DNA of 64,000 nucleotides from positions 21,113 to 85,112 of the forward strand of contig DASXMR010000098.1 of NCBI GenBank assembly GCA_036495525.1, written 5' to 3'. The stretch is from DASXMR01 sp036495525 (GTDB lineage Bacteria > Actinomycetota > Actinomycetes > Streptosporangiales > Streptosporangiaceae). The notes under the pieces are model-generated. The model was given only the letters and a program-made list of their open reading frames with translations. It was not told the origin of the DNA and did no database searches. Shown here piece after piece: positions 1 to 7,913 of this stretch (positions are counted from its first letter, which is position 1; every line of letters begins with the position of its first letter). A program made the translations under genes and the position numbers.

Positions 1-1347
1 GGTATCGCCGTCATCACCGCCGTCGCGAGCGTGCTGGCGCTATCGCCGGCCGCGCCGTCACGGGCGGCCGCGACCGCGGCCGGGCGAGTCACCGGGCACG
101 CAGCGGCCGGCACGCCGCACTTCCCCGCCCGCACGGCCAGAACCGAGCAGGTCCGCCAGCTTGTCCAGTGCGGCGGGACCATGTACGCGGTCGGCAGCTT
201 CAGCACGGTGCAGCAGGGCAGCCGGGGGTTTGCCAGGCGGAACATCTTCAGCTTCCGCGCTACGCCGCCGTTCACGATGCGCCCGTGGAACCCCAGCGTT
301 AACGGCACCGTCGACTCGATCGCGTTCAGCGGCGGCAACTGCGCCAGTGCCTACATCGGCGGGCAGTTCAGCTCTGTGCACGGCCGGGCGGCCAGGAATA
401 TCGCAGAGATCAGCACCAGCACCGGAGCGGTCCGCACCGGGTTCGCGCACGCCGCCAGCGCGACTGTCGAGACGCTGCGTGCCGCCAGGGGCCACATCCT
501 GGCCGGCGGGTTCTTCCGGTCGATCAACGGCAGTTCAGCCGACCCGTACCTGGCCAGCCTCAGCCCGCGTACCGGGCGCGACGACGGTTTCGTGCGGCTG
601 CACATCTCGGGGCACTACGTGTTCCCTGGCGCCGACGGCAACGGCACCAGGGTCTACAACCAGTCGATCAGCCATAGCGGCGGGTTTGACCTGGTCATGG
701 GCGACTTCACGGCGGTCGGCGGGCGGGCAAGGCAGCAGGTCTTCATGCTCGACCTGACCGGCCGCCGGGCGAGCGTAGCCGGGTGGCGGTCGCCGGAGTG
801 GGACGGCAGCCGAGGGAACGTCCCCGGCGGCTTCCCTTACCAGTGCGCGACCAACGAGCCCTTCTACATCAGGGCAGCGGCCTGGTCGCCGGACGACTCG
901 ACGGTCTACATCGCCACCACCGGCTTCCACCCGTGGAACCAGCCGACTGGCAGCTTCCCCCGGCACGGACTGTGCGATGCCGCCGCGGCGTTCCCGGCCG
1001 CCCGCAGGGTGGTGCTGCACAAGTGGGTCAACTACACCGGCTGCGACTCGCTGTACTCGGCCGCGGCCGACTCAGCCACCGCCTACGTTGCCGGGCACGA
1101 GCGCTGGTCGCAGAACCCGCATGGGTGCGACTTCGCCGGGCCGGGCGCGAAGGACGCACCTGGCCTGGAGGGGCTCTCACCAGCAACCGGGGCACTGACC
1201 TTCAGCCCCGGCCGGGCCCGCGGCCTCGGTGCCGACGACATGCTCCGCACCACCGCCGGGCTGTGGATCGCCAGCGACAACTTCGATGACAGCCAGACCT
1301 GCGCGGGCGCGAGCAACCACGCCGGGATCTGCCTGCTGCCCTCCTAG
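1..1347 (+). CDS. Secreted propeller-like protein (5' end outside window)
   Basis: The reading frame is open from the first base, so the true start lies upstream. The first visible residues (GIAVITAVASVLALS, then Ala-rich) look like the hydrophobic core and cleavage region of a signal peptide, so the product is probably exported. The mature part has repeated blades of the form YxGGxF-S/R-S-hydroxyl-x-G-x-x-A-x-N, for example AYIGGQFSSVHGRAARNIAEI, spaced roughly 50-60 residues. This resembles delta-60-type beta-propeller repeats of secreted actinobacterial proteins. Several cysteines in the C-terminal half could form extracytoplasmic disulfides. No catalytic motif was recognised and the function is unknown. 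Confidence 0.7.
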   Translation, partial: GIAVITAVASVLALSPAAPSRAAATAAGRVTGHAAAGTPHFPARTARTEQVRQLVQCGGTMYAVGSFSTVQQGSRGFARRNIFSFRATPPFTMRPWNPSVNGTVDSIAFSGGNCASAYIGGQFSSVHGRAARNIAEISTSTGAVRTGFAHAASATVETLRAARGHILAGGFFRSINGSSADPYLASLSPRTGRDDGFVRLHISGHYVFPGADGNGTRVYNQSISHSGGFDLVMGDFTAVGGRARQQVFMLDLTGRRASVAGWRSPEWDGSRGNVPGGFPYQCATNEPFYIRAAAWSPDDSTVYIATTGFHPWNQPTGSFPRHGLCDAAAAFPAARRVVLHKWVNYTGCDSLYSAAADSATAYVAGHERWSQNPHGCDFAGPGAKDAPGLEGLSPATGALTFSPGRARGLGADDMLRTTAGLWIASDNFDDSQTCAGASNHAGICLLPS

Positions 1348-1532
1348 CCCTCAACGCGACAGCGGCCTGACGGCTGCGCATGACGTCCACCCCGACTGCG
1401 CGGCCGCTGCACCGGGCCCGCCCAGGCTGAGCTGAGGCAGCACGCCATCGGGCCGGCCGCCGCGGCAGCGATGAGTCTGCCGCCCGGCGGCGGTCGTACC
1501 ACCCGACAGCTCACGCGCAGCGAGGAGGCGCG

Positions 1533-2012
1533 ATGACCTCGAAGCCGTTCACCACCTGCCTGTGGTTCGACACCCAGGGCGAGGAGGCAGCCAGGTTCTA
1601 CGCGGGCATCTTCAAGGACTCGAGCATCGATCAGATCGGCCGCTACGGCGAGGCCGGCCCAGGCCAGGCCGGCTCGGTGATGGCGGTGGAGTTCACCCTG
1701 AACGGGCAGCAGTTCGTCGCGCTGAACGGCGGGCCGCACTACACCCTGACGCCGGCCATCTCGATCCAGGTCTTCTGCGCCGATCAGGCAGAGCTTGACT
1801 ACTACTGGGACCGGCTCACCGAGGGCGGCCAGGAGGTCGCCTGCGGCTGGCTGACCGACAAGTTCGGGCTGTCCTGGCAGGTCATCCCGGACGGGCTGAT
1901 CGAGATGATCTCCGATCCCGATCCGGCGAAGGCCGAGCGAACCACCAGGGCGATGCTGTCGATGACGAAGTTCGACGTCGCAGCCCTGCACGCGGCCTAC
2001 GAGGGGGGCTAG
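1533..2012 (+). CDS. VOC-fold (PhnB-like) protein
   Basis: A 159-residue protein starting MTSKPFTTCLWFDTQGEEA, preceded by a good ribosome site (GAGGAGG about 6 nt before the ATG). It matches the PhnB / 3-demethylubiquinone-methyltransferase-like branch of the vicinal oxygen chelate superfamily: an N-terminal CLWFDTQGEEAARFY strand-helix, a central QQFVALNGGP segment, and a C-terminal CGWLTDKFGLSWQVIP block. Members are small dimers with varied or unknown substrates, so only the fold is assigned. It stands alone and is convergent with the next gene across a strong hairpin. Confidence 0.85.
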   Translation: MTSKPFTTCLWFDTQGEEAARFYAGIFKDSSIDQIGRYGEAGPGQAGSVMAVEFTLNGQQFVALNGGPHYTLTPAISIQVFCADQAELDYYWDRLTEGGQEVACGWLTDKFGLSWQVIPDGLIEMISDPDPAKAERTTRAMLSMTKFDVAALHAAYEGG

Positions 2013-2020
2013 GCCGGCCG

Positions 2021-2058
2021 GCCCTGCCGGGCCCAACGGGGGAAGGGCCCGGCAGGGC
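2021..2058. terminator. Strong hairpin between convergent genes
   Basis: Perfect 14-bp inverted repeat (GCCCTGCCGGGCCC / GGGCCCGGCAGGGC) with a 10-nt loop, just after the VOC stop and before the end of the opposite-strand membrane gene. There is no U-tract, as is common in high-GC actinomycetes. It probably acts as a bidirectional terminator. Confidence 0.6.
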
Positions 2059-2154
2059 AAGGGCCGCTCGGCCACGGCTGTCCCGCCACGCCGGCTCGGC
2101 GGCGCGGCGCAGAGCTGATAGAGCGCGGCAGCGAGTTACCGGGCAAGCCGGGCG

Positions 2155-3009
2155 CTACCGGCTCGCCTTGCGCACCGGGTCGCCAAGCGGCTGCGGTGAC
2201 CGGTGCCGCCCGCCAGCCGGCCGGGTCACCCGGCCCGGCACGTCCTTGCCGGTAGCCGCCAGGTAGCCGACGAGGATGACGATGATCAGCGAGGAGAGCA
2301 GGCTTACCGTGCCATGCCCGTAGCCCAGGCCGCGGCTCGGCGGCCAGGCCAGCCAGTCGGCGAACGAGGCGCCGAGCGGCCTGGTCACGACGTAGGCGAA
2401 CCAGAACGCCGCGATCGCGTTGAGGCCGAGCCAGCGGTAGGCCACGGCCGGCACGGCGATCACGATCAGGAACATGATCCCCGAGCCGAGATAGCCGAGC
2501 CCGACGGTGGTCGCGGTCAGATCGCCGGCCGCGGTGCCGAGCGCGAACGTCGCCAGCACCGTCGCCCAGTAGAACGCCTCCCGCCGCCTGGTGTAGATGC
2601 TGTGGATCGACAGCGTGCCCTCGGAGCGGTACCACAGCACGAAGATGATGGTCAGCACCACCGCGTAGAAGGCCGTCGAGATCACGTACGGGATGTGCAG
2701 GCCGACGTGCAGCACGTCCGCGGCCATGGTGCCGAACACCGCGACCATGGACACCGCGAACCAGTACAGCCACGTCACGTACCGCCGCGCGGCGAACTGC
2801 AGCGCCATCGCGATGACGAACGCGGTGAAGCCGGCGATGACCGCGACCACCGGGCTGATGTCGTGCACCAGGAAGTCGGATGTGGCCTCGCCCATGCCGG
2901 TGGTCAGCACCTTGGCGATCCAGAACCACGCGGTTATCTCGGGCACCTTGGTGAGCGGGTGCCGCGGCAGCGGCACTTCGCCTCGGTGCGGGGACTGTGC
3001 CGCCGTCAT
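2155..3009 (-). CDS. COG4705-type multi-spanning membrane protein
   Basis: A 284-residue integral membrane protein with about seven hydrophobic segments, including DFLVHDISPVVAVIAGFTA, YWFAVSMVAVFGTMAADVLHV and AYVVTRPLGASFADWLA. It resembles the uncharacterised COG4705 family, which has repeated motifs near segment ends with conserved Asp and His (here DVLHVG, GDLTATT, RPLGASFADW). The ATG at 3009 is the only plausible start because the frame upstream lacks membrane character; no strong ribosome site is visible. It lies downstream of uppP on the same strand after a gap of about 80 nt and could share its transcript. No activity can be assigned. Confidence 0.75.
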   Translation of the reverse strand: MTAAQSPHRGEVPLPRHPLTKVPEITAWFWIAKVLTTGMGEATSDFLVHDISPVVAVIAGFTAFVIAMALQFAARRYVTWLYWFAVSMVAVFGTMAADVLHVGLHIPYVISTAFYAVVLTIIFVLWYRSEGTLSIHSIYTRRREAFYWATVLATFALGTAAGDLTATTVGLGYLGSGIMFLIVIAVPAVAYRWLGLNAIAAFWFAYVVTRPLGASFADWLAWPPSRGLGYGHGTVSLLSSLIIVILVGYLAATGKDVPGRVTRPAGGRHRSPQPLGDPVRKASR

Positions 3010-3089
3010 GGCCGCAAGTATCGCAATGGAGTTTCTCCCTGAGTTCCATGGCGGGGTAAAGGCTTGATCATTCGCGCGTCTGGGTGCCG

Positions 3090-4214
3090 TCAGAAGATGC
3101 CGAACCGGACGATGCTGATCAGCCCGGCCGCCACGCAGTAAATGGCGAACGGGGTGAGGGTCCTGGTGCGGAACCAGCGGGCCAGGAAGATCACCGCGAA
3201 CAGCGACGTGACCGCCGCCGCGACGCTGCCGGCCACCACCTGGCCGTGTATTCCGTTCCCGTGCGGCCCGGTGAGGTCGGGGACCTTCAGCGCCCCCGCC
3301 GCGAGGATGACCGGGGTCGAGAGCAGGAACGAGAACCTCAGCGCGTCCTCGTGGCCGAGCCCGCGGATCAGGCCGCCTGCCATCGTGACGCCTTCCCTGC
3401 TGATGCCTGCCAGCAGCGCGAGAATCTGCGAGGCGCCGATACACAGCGCCGAGGCGACGCCCAGCCGGGAGAGCCGCTGGTCAGCGGCCAGCCCGGCCGC
3501 CTGATCCCGGCCGACCCTGGCGCGCAAGCTGTCGTGCCGGTCGCCAGCCCCGCCGGGCCCGGCTATCCCGGTCTGGCCGAGCTGAGGCTGGGCACCCCCT
3601 GGCTGGCCAGTCTGGCCCGCGGCGGGAGCCGGCTCGCCGCGGGCCAGACCAGTGCCCGCGGCGCCGGCGGCGGCTGGGCTGCTCAGGCGCTCGGTCACCG
3701 CGGCGGTGCCCGGCGCCTGCTGGGCTGCCGCGGTCAGCCGCGCGTCGCGGCGGCGGTAGCGCTCGCCGAGGAACAGGATGCCGCCGTTGATGGTCAGGAA
3801 CACCGCGGCGGCGGCCGGCTTGGCGAACAGCACCCGGAAGGTGTGCTCGAGCGCGAGCCCGGCGATGCCGACCGGGATGGTGGCGATGATCAGCAGCCAT
3901 GCCAGCCGCTCGTCAGCGGTCCTGATCCGCCGTTGCCTGATGCTGGTGACCAGGCCACCGAGGATCCGCAGCCAGGTCTGCCAGTAATAGCCGATCAGCA
4001 CCAGGGCGGTGGCCAGGTGCAGGCCGACGATAAAGGCGAGGTAAGGGCTCTCCGGCTGGCTTTCCTGGCGCACCAGGGTGCTCCAGGTGCCGCCGAGCCA
4101 GGATGGCACCAGGACCGTGTGTCCCAGGCTCGAGACCGGGAAGAGCTCGGTCAGCCCCTGGACCAGGCCAATGACGATGGCCTGCAGGTAGGTCATGTGG
4201 TAAATCGGGCCCAC
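3090..4214 (-). CDS. uppP: Undecaprenyl-diphosphatase (BacA/UppP family)
   Basis: Removes one phosphate from undecaprenyl diphosphate to regenerate the lipid carrier for cell-wall synthesis; an integral membrane enzyme. The two family signatures are present: GLTELFPVSSLGH near residues 20-32, with the catalytic Glu, and AGISREGVTMAGG near 269-281, with the essential Arg. The protein is longer than usual (374 versus about 270-290 residues) because an Ala/Gly/Pro/Gln-rich stretch sits at roughly 161-248, in a loop between membrane segments. The start could be the GTG at 4214 or the ATG at 4196 (MTYLQAIVIG), which fits the family N-terminus better. The operator-like repeat directly upstream is the same block that precedes the BlaI-type repressor, so repression by that protein is likely. 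Confidence 0.9.
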   Translation of the reverse strand: MGPIYHMTYLQAIVIGLVQGLTELFPVSSLGHTVLVPSWLGGTWSTLVRQESQPESPYLAFIVGLHLATALVLIGYYWQTWLRILGGLVTSIRQRRIRTADERLAWLLIIATIPVGIAGLALEHTFRVLFAKPAAAAVFLTINGGILFLGERYRRRDARLTAAAQQAPGTAAVTERLSSPAAAGAAGTGLARGEPAPAAGQTGQPGGAQPQLGQTGIAGPGGAGDRHDSLRARVGRDQAAGLAADQRLSRLGVASALCIGASQILALLAGISREGVTMAGGLIRGLGHEDALRFSFLLSTPVILAAGALKVPDLTGPHGNGIHGQVVAGSVAAAVTSLFAVIFLARWFRTRTLTPFAIYCVAAGLISIVRFGIF

Positions 4215-4257
4215 GCCGGTTCCGTAAGATTGACTACACGTAGCGTCGTACTACGTG
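4214..4257 (+). repeat. 44-bp direct repeat, copy 1 (uppP side)
   Basis: Identical over 44 bp to 4420-4463. It holds TTGACT (-35-like on the plus strand) and the inverted repeats CTAC-AC-GTAG (4234-4243) and TACTAC...GTAGTA (4249-4254 / 4262-4267). The second palindrome is stretched by a few bases compared with copy 2. The copy begins at the first base of the uppP GTG and so covers the uppP promoter region. Confidence 0.9.
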
Positions 4258-4419
4258 CACAGTAGTAGACGACGCGCTGGCTGTGCCAGCGGGGCCGCGA
4301 AAGCCGGTCCTGACCCGCCGCAGCAGGCTCCGGTCAGTCGCCGCCGCGGCCGGACAGCGTTCGCGGCCCCAGCGGCTCGCGCTCTTCCGGCAGGAACCGC
4401 GCCGCGCACCAGACAGGAC

Positions 4420-4463
4420 CGCCGGTTCCGTAAGATTGACTACACGTAGCGTCGTACTACGTG
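4420..4463 (+). repeat. 44-bp direct repeat, copy 2 (blaI promoter)
   Basis: Second identical copy of the block, placed 22 bp before the blaI-type ATG. TTGACT at 4435-4440 is a good -35 candidate. The repeat runs into the operator palindrome at 4455-4468. Confidence 0.9.
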
Positions 4464-4468
4464 TAGTA
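4455..4468. promoter_or_regulatory. BlaI/MecI-type operator
   Basis: TACTAC-GT-GTAGTA, an inverted repeat with 6-base arms. It resembles the TACTACA/TGTAGTA operators bound by BlaI/MecI/CopY-family repressors. A second, shorter element CTAC-AC-GTAG lies at 4440-4449. The sites overlap the likely promoter of the repressor gene, which implies autoregulation. Confidence 0.7.
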
Positions 4469-4485
4469 GTAGATCGGAGCGGGCG

Positions 4486-4884
4486 ATGCCAGCCGGAGCC
4501 AGGGGAAGACCGCGCGGGGCACTGGAACGGGAGATCCTGGCCTGCCTGGCCGCGGCGGCCGGGCCGATGTCGCCAGCCGACGTGCGCGCCGAGCTGGGCG
4601 GCGACCTGGCGTACACGACGGTGATGACCACGCTGTCCCGGCTGCATGCCAAGGGCGCCGTGACCAGGCTGCCGGCCAGGCGGGGCTACAGCTATGCACT
4701 CCTCGGCGGTCCGGGTGCCGCCGAGGCGTCGATGACCGCGCACCGGATGCTGCGGCTGCTGGAAGCAGGCGACGACCGTGCCGGAGTGCTGTCGAGATTC
4801 GTGGCTGACCTGAGCGAGGAAGACGAGCGGCTGCTCGGCGAGCTGCTGACCGACGACGGGCGGGCCGGACGGAACCTGCCATGA
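4486..4884 (+). CDS. BlaI/MecI/CopY-family transcriptional repressor
   Basis: A 132-residue winged-helix repressor. The N-terminal half (about 12-75: LEREILACLAAA, SPADVRAELG, LAYTTVMTTLSRLHAKGAV, YSYALL) is the family DNA-binding domain, and the C-terminal helices carry the dimerisation region. BlaI-type proteins are inactivated by a membrane metalloprotease sensor, and the next gene overlaps this one by ATGA and encodes such a protease. The ribosome site GGAGCGGG and the ATG at 4486 are clear. The operator-like palindromes in front of it and in front of uppP suggest control of a small cell-envelope regulon. No beta-lactamase gene is seen nearby. Confidence 0.88.
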   Translation: MPAGARGRPRGALEREILACLAAAAGPMSPADVRAELGGDLAYTTVMTTLSRLHAKGAVTRLPARRGYSYALLGGPGAAEASMTAHRMLRLLEAGDDRAGVLSRFVADLSEEDERLLGELLTDDGRAGRNLP

Positions 4885-5879
4885 TGCTGGTCACAGGGCT
4901 CTTCCCGATAGGCGTCAGCGTGCTGCTGGCGCTGGGCGTCGGGAGCCTGGGCAGACGGCTGCCGCCGGCCGCAGCCGCGCCGCTGCTCACCCTGCTCGCG
5001 CTGGCAACATCACTGGCGACCGGCCTGGTGCTGTGCCTGGCCGCGTTCAGCGCGCTGGCGAGGCTGCCGCTGGTGGCCTCCGCCGGCGGCTGGTCCCTGG
5101 CGACCTGGCGGCCGCTTGACCAGCTGCCGGCGGCGATCGGCCTGGCGGCGGGCGGCGTCGCGGCGATCCTGCTCGCGGCCGCGGTCGCTCAGCTGGCCGT
5201 GACTACCCGCCAGCTGGTGCTGGCGGCCCTGGCGTGCCGCCAGCTGGCCAGCTCGCACGATCGGCTGGTCATCACCGGTGATCAGCGCCCGACCGCGTAC
5301 ACCGTGCCCGCGCTGCCCGGCGCGATCGTCGTGTCGGCTGGCATGCTGCGGCTGCTGAGCGCGGGGGAGCGGCGTGCACTGCTGGCGCACGAGGCGGCCC
5401 ACCTGCGCCACCGGCATGCGGCCTACGTGCTGCTCAGCCGGCTCGCGGCGGCGGCCAACCCGCTGCTGCGGCCGCTCGCCAGCAGTGTCCGGCTGGCCGT
5501 GGAGCTGTGGGCCGACCAGTCGGCGGCCGACGAGGTCGGTGACAGCCGGCTGGTGGCCAGGGCGATCGCCAGGGCCAGCCTGGCAGTCTCGGATCATCGC
5601 CCGCCGGGCGGCGTGGCGCTCGCGATCGGGGAGTCGGACGTCGCGGTGAGGGTCAGGGCGCTGCTCGACCGGCGGGTGCGGCCGGGCCGGTCGCGGACGG
5701 CAGCGGCCGCGGCGGTGGCGCTCACGCTGGCATCCGGGCTGACGGCGGGGACGCTGGCGCTCGCCGTGCACGCCCGGGTCGAGATGGCGCAGGTCAAGTA
5801 TGAGCAGGCGCACGGCAGGCAGCTCGCTGGGCCATCCGGCCAGGATCAGCCGTCGCCTGGTCAGGGCCGCACGACCTAA
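4881..5879 (+). CDS. M56-family membrane metallopeptidase (BlaR1-like sensor)
   Basis: A 332-residue membrane protein with hydrophobic segments near residues 5-22, 34-60, 83-108 and 275-295, and a zinc protease motif HEAAH (H170, E171, H174) in ALLAHEAAHLRHRH, followed by ELWADQSAADE, which supplies the third ligand region. This matches the M56/BlaR1 protease core. It lacks the long extracellular penicillin-binding sensor domain of classical BlaR1, as many actinobacterial homologues do, so the inducing signal is unknown. Its start overlaps the repressor stop (ATGA). The inferred role is to cleave the upstream BlaI-like repressor. Confidence 0.85.
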   Translation: MMLVTGLFPIGVSVLLALGVGSLGRRLPPAAAAPLLTLLALATSLATGLVLCLAAFSALARLPLVASAGGWSLATWRPLDQLPAAIGLAAGGVAAILLAAAVAQLAVTTRQLVLAALACRQLASSHDRLVITGDQRPTAYTVPALPGAIVVSAGMLRLLSAGERRALLAHEAAHLRHRHAAYVLLSRLAAAANPLLRPLASSVRLAVELWADQSAADEVGDSRLVARAIARASLAVSDHRPPGGVALAIGESDVAVRVRALLDRRVRPGRSRTAAAAAVALTLASGLTAGTLALAVHARVEMAQVKYEQAHGRQLAGPSGQDQPSPGQGRTT

Positions 5880-5892
5880 CTGGGGCCGGTTA

Positions 5893-6798
5893 TCAGGCGG
5901 CCGCCAGGATCGCGCGCAGTTCCCGCTCGGTGTCCTGCGCCGTCCAGGCCTGGATGCACAGCCGCCCGAGCACGACCAGGTAGTGGTCAAGTGACTCGCG
6001 CTTGTCCAGGTAGAGCGCGCTCGTCAGCTGCTCCAGGTAGACCACGTCGGGCAGGTCCGGGTCGGCGAAGCGCAGGATGCTGAACGATCCGGACGTCGCG
6101 GCGTGCCCGCCGGCCTGAAACGGCAGCAGCTGCAGGGTGACGCCGGGCCGTCCGGCCAGCTCAAGCAGATGGCGCAGCTGAGCCCGCATGATGTCAGCCG
6201 ATCCGGGAGCCCGCCGGAGCACCGCCTCGTCCAGCACCGCCCAGATGTGCGGCGAGCCGGGCCCGTCGAGTAGGTGCTGCCTGGCCAGCCGCAGGCTGAC
6301 CCGCCGCTCGACCTCCTCGGCGCTGGCATCCGGATGACGCAGGCCGATCACGGCACGCGCGTAGTCCTGCGTCTGCAGCAGGCTTGGCACGAGCTGGTCG
6401 TCGTACGAGCGGATCTGGGTGGCAGCCTCCTCCAGGCCGACGTAGGCCTCGAACCAGCTGGGCAGCACGTCGGAGTAGTCGTGCCACCAGCCCTGGCGGC
6501 TGGCCCGCCGGGCCAGATCGCGCAGCGCCTCGCGCTGCTCGGGGTCGCTGACCCCGTAGAGGGTTAGCAGGTCGGCGATGTCGCGGTCCTTGAAGCCCAC
6601 CCGGCCGGTCTCCAGCCGGCTGACCTTCGAGTGTGATGCCCGGATCACCTCGCCCGCTTCGAGCAGGGATATCCGCCTGGCCTCTCGCAGCCGCCGCAGC
6701 TGGGCGCCAAGCAGAATGCGCAGCACTGTCGGTCCGCCGCTGCCAGGCGCGGCAAACAGGGTGCGGATCTCGCCCTGCTGCGGCTCAGCTGCGGTCAT
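5893..6798 (-). CDS. XRE-family regulator with DUF5753 domain
   Basis: 301 residues. An N-terminal helix-turn-helix (about 28-90: LGAQLRRLREARRISLLEAGEVIRAS then KVSRLETGR) is followed by a DUF5753 domain with the usual landmarks WWHDYSDVLPSWFEAYVGLEEAA, LVPSLLQTQDYARAV, RLARQHLL, DEAVLRR and QLLPFQAGGH. Such proteins are abundant in filamentous actinomycetes and commonly sit beside a small DUF397 partner, which I do not see on either side. The ATG start follows no obvious ribosome site. Confidence 0.9.
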   Translation of the reverse strand: MTAAEPQQGEIRTLFAAPGSGGPTVLRILLGAQLRRLREARRISLLEAGEVIRASHSKVSRLETGRVGFKDRDIADLLTLYGVSDPEQREALRDLARRASRQGWWHDYSDVLPSWFEAYVGLEEAATQIRSYDDQLVPSLLQTQDYARAVIGLRHPDASAEEVERRVSLRLARQHLLDGPGSPHIWAVLDEAVLRRAPGSADIMRAQLRHLLELAGRPGVTLQLLPFQAGGHAATSGSFSILRFADPDLPDVVYLEQLTSALYLDKRESLDHYLVVLGRLCIQAWTAQDTERELRAILAAA

Positions 6799-7093
6799 GC
6801 CGCCCCCTCACGCCAGGTGTCCGGCCGCGCCGCGGCGCGGCCGGGTGTGCGATCACAGAATGGTAGCGCCCCGGGCAGTGCCCTCATGCTTCGTGAAACC
6901 GTGCATCAGCACTTGCATTTGCACACTGCTGCCTGTAAGGGTAGCTGGATGACTACGGTCGGCTTAGCTGAGCCGGCCCGTCGCGCCGACGCAGGCGCTG
7001 GTCATCCGGCGCCGCTGAGCGCAGCCAGTGACTCGCAGCCCGTTCGGCCTCGCCCCCGTGGGGGCCGGGCGCGTGCCGTCGGCACCACTGACT

Positions 7094-7131
7094 ACGCGGG
7101 CTGGCGCCGCGGCGGCGGCGCCAGCCCGCGT
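7094..7131. other. Long perfect hairpin in divergent intergenic region
   Basis: 15-bp perfect stem (ACGCGGGCTGGCGCC / GGCGCCAGCCCGCGT) with an 8-nt loop, extendable by one T-A pair. It lies within the 452-bp gap between the XRE gene and the PAS gene, a stretch in which no credible coding region is visible. No U-tract follows. It may be a terminator for an unseen RNA or part of the 5' leader of the PAS gene. Confidence 0.5.
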
Positions 7132-7194
7132 AACCAGCAGTGTCCGGTGCAACGTGGCCGAGTTGATACTCTCCGTAACTACATCGCGTTAGCT

Positions 7195-7222
7195 GCGCGG
7201 CCCGCCTGGAGGCGGGCCGCGC
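7195..7222. terminator. Perfect 12-bp hairpin before PAS gene
   Basis: GCGCGGCCCGCC-TGGA-GGCGGGCCGCGC: a 12-bp stem with a 4-nt loop, ending about 20 nt before the ribosome site of the PAS gene. It resembles a U-less terminator, but its position in the 5' leader also fits translational or transcriptional attenuation. Confidence 0.45.
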
Positions 7223-7250
7223 AGGGCGCTTGGCGCTTACCGGAGAGGCG

Positions 7251-7691
7251 ATGACTGCACCGCAGATTGACTACCGCCTGGTCTTCCGCGACCTTCCGAT
7301 TCCCATCCTGCTGCTGACCAGGGACTTTCAGATATTCGACATGAACCAGGCGTACCTGCAGGTAGCTGGCAAGACCAAGGGGGAGCTCGTCGGCCGGAAC
7401 GTATTCGCGGCGTTCCCTGACAATCCGGACGATCCGACCGCCAACGGCGTGCGCAATCTGCGTGCCTCGCTGGAGGGCGTGCTGGCCACCGGCGAGCCGG
7501 ACATCATGGCGGTGCAGAAGTACGACACCGAGCTGCCGGACAGGCCAGGGGTGTTCGAGGCGCGGTACTGGTGCCCGGTGAACGCGCCCATCTTCGGCCC
7601 GGACGGCGAGACTGAGCTGCTCGTCCAGTGTGTAGAGGAAGTGACCGACCGGGTGCGCCGGTTCGTCGAGGTGCAGCTCAAGGACCTGTAG
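7251..7691 (+). CDS. Single-domain PAS protein
   Basis: 146 residues, consisting of a single PAS fold: YRLVFRDLPIPILLLTRDFQIFDMNQAYLQVAGKTKGELVGRNVFAAFPDNP, then a core with FEARYWCPVNAPIFGPDGE and a final strand LLVQCVEEVTD. The start at 7251 is fixed by GGAGAGG a few nt upstream. Such PAS domains normally form the input module of histidine kinases or PP2C phosphatases, but no output domain or partner gene is adjacent. It may sense a small ligand, light or redox state and act in trans. Confidence 0.85.
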   Translation: MTAPQIDYRLVFRDLPIPILLLTRDFQIFDMNQAYLQVAGKTKGELVGRNVFAAFPDNPDDPTANGVRNLRASLEGVLATGEPDIMAVQKYDTELPDRPGVFEARYWCPVNAPIFGPDGETELLVQCVEEVTDRVRRFVEVQLKDL

Positions 7692-7913
7692 CACCGGCAG
7701 CGCGCAGTCTGGGACGCCCGCCCTGCATCGGGCCATACCGGATTAGCTGGCTGAAGCCGCCGCTGACGCGCGAACGCGGTGGCAAAGTGCCAGTCAGCGA
7801 AGGTCCAAGCGGCTGCCAGCTGGGCACCATCACCTCTGGGGGTTCGTCCGGTCCGGCTGGTTGCCGGCCCGAGCGGGCGATCCGCGGAATGCGGCACGAC
7901 TTCGGGGGGACTC

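Noticed and set aside
4283..4624. Plus-strand frame starting MPAGPRKP after repeat copy 1 as a real gene
   Set aside because: Its first residues resemble the BlaI-type start only because of the duplication. The rest has no family similarity, no ribosome site, and runs through the real blaI promoter.
6949..7254. Coding frame across the hairpins between the XRE and PAS genes
   Set aside because: The translation is Arg/Ala/Gly-rich without motifs and includes the palindromic stems, so it looks non-coding.
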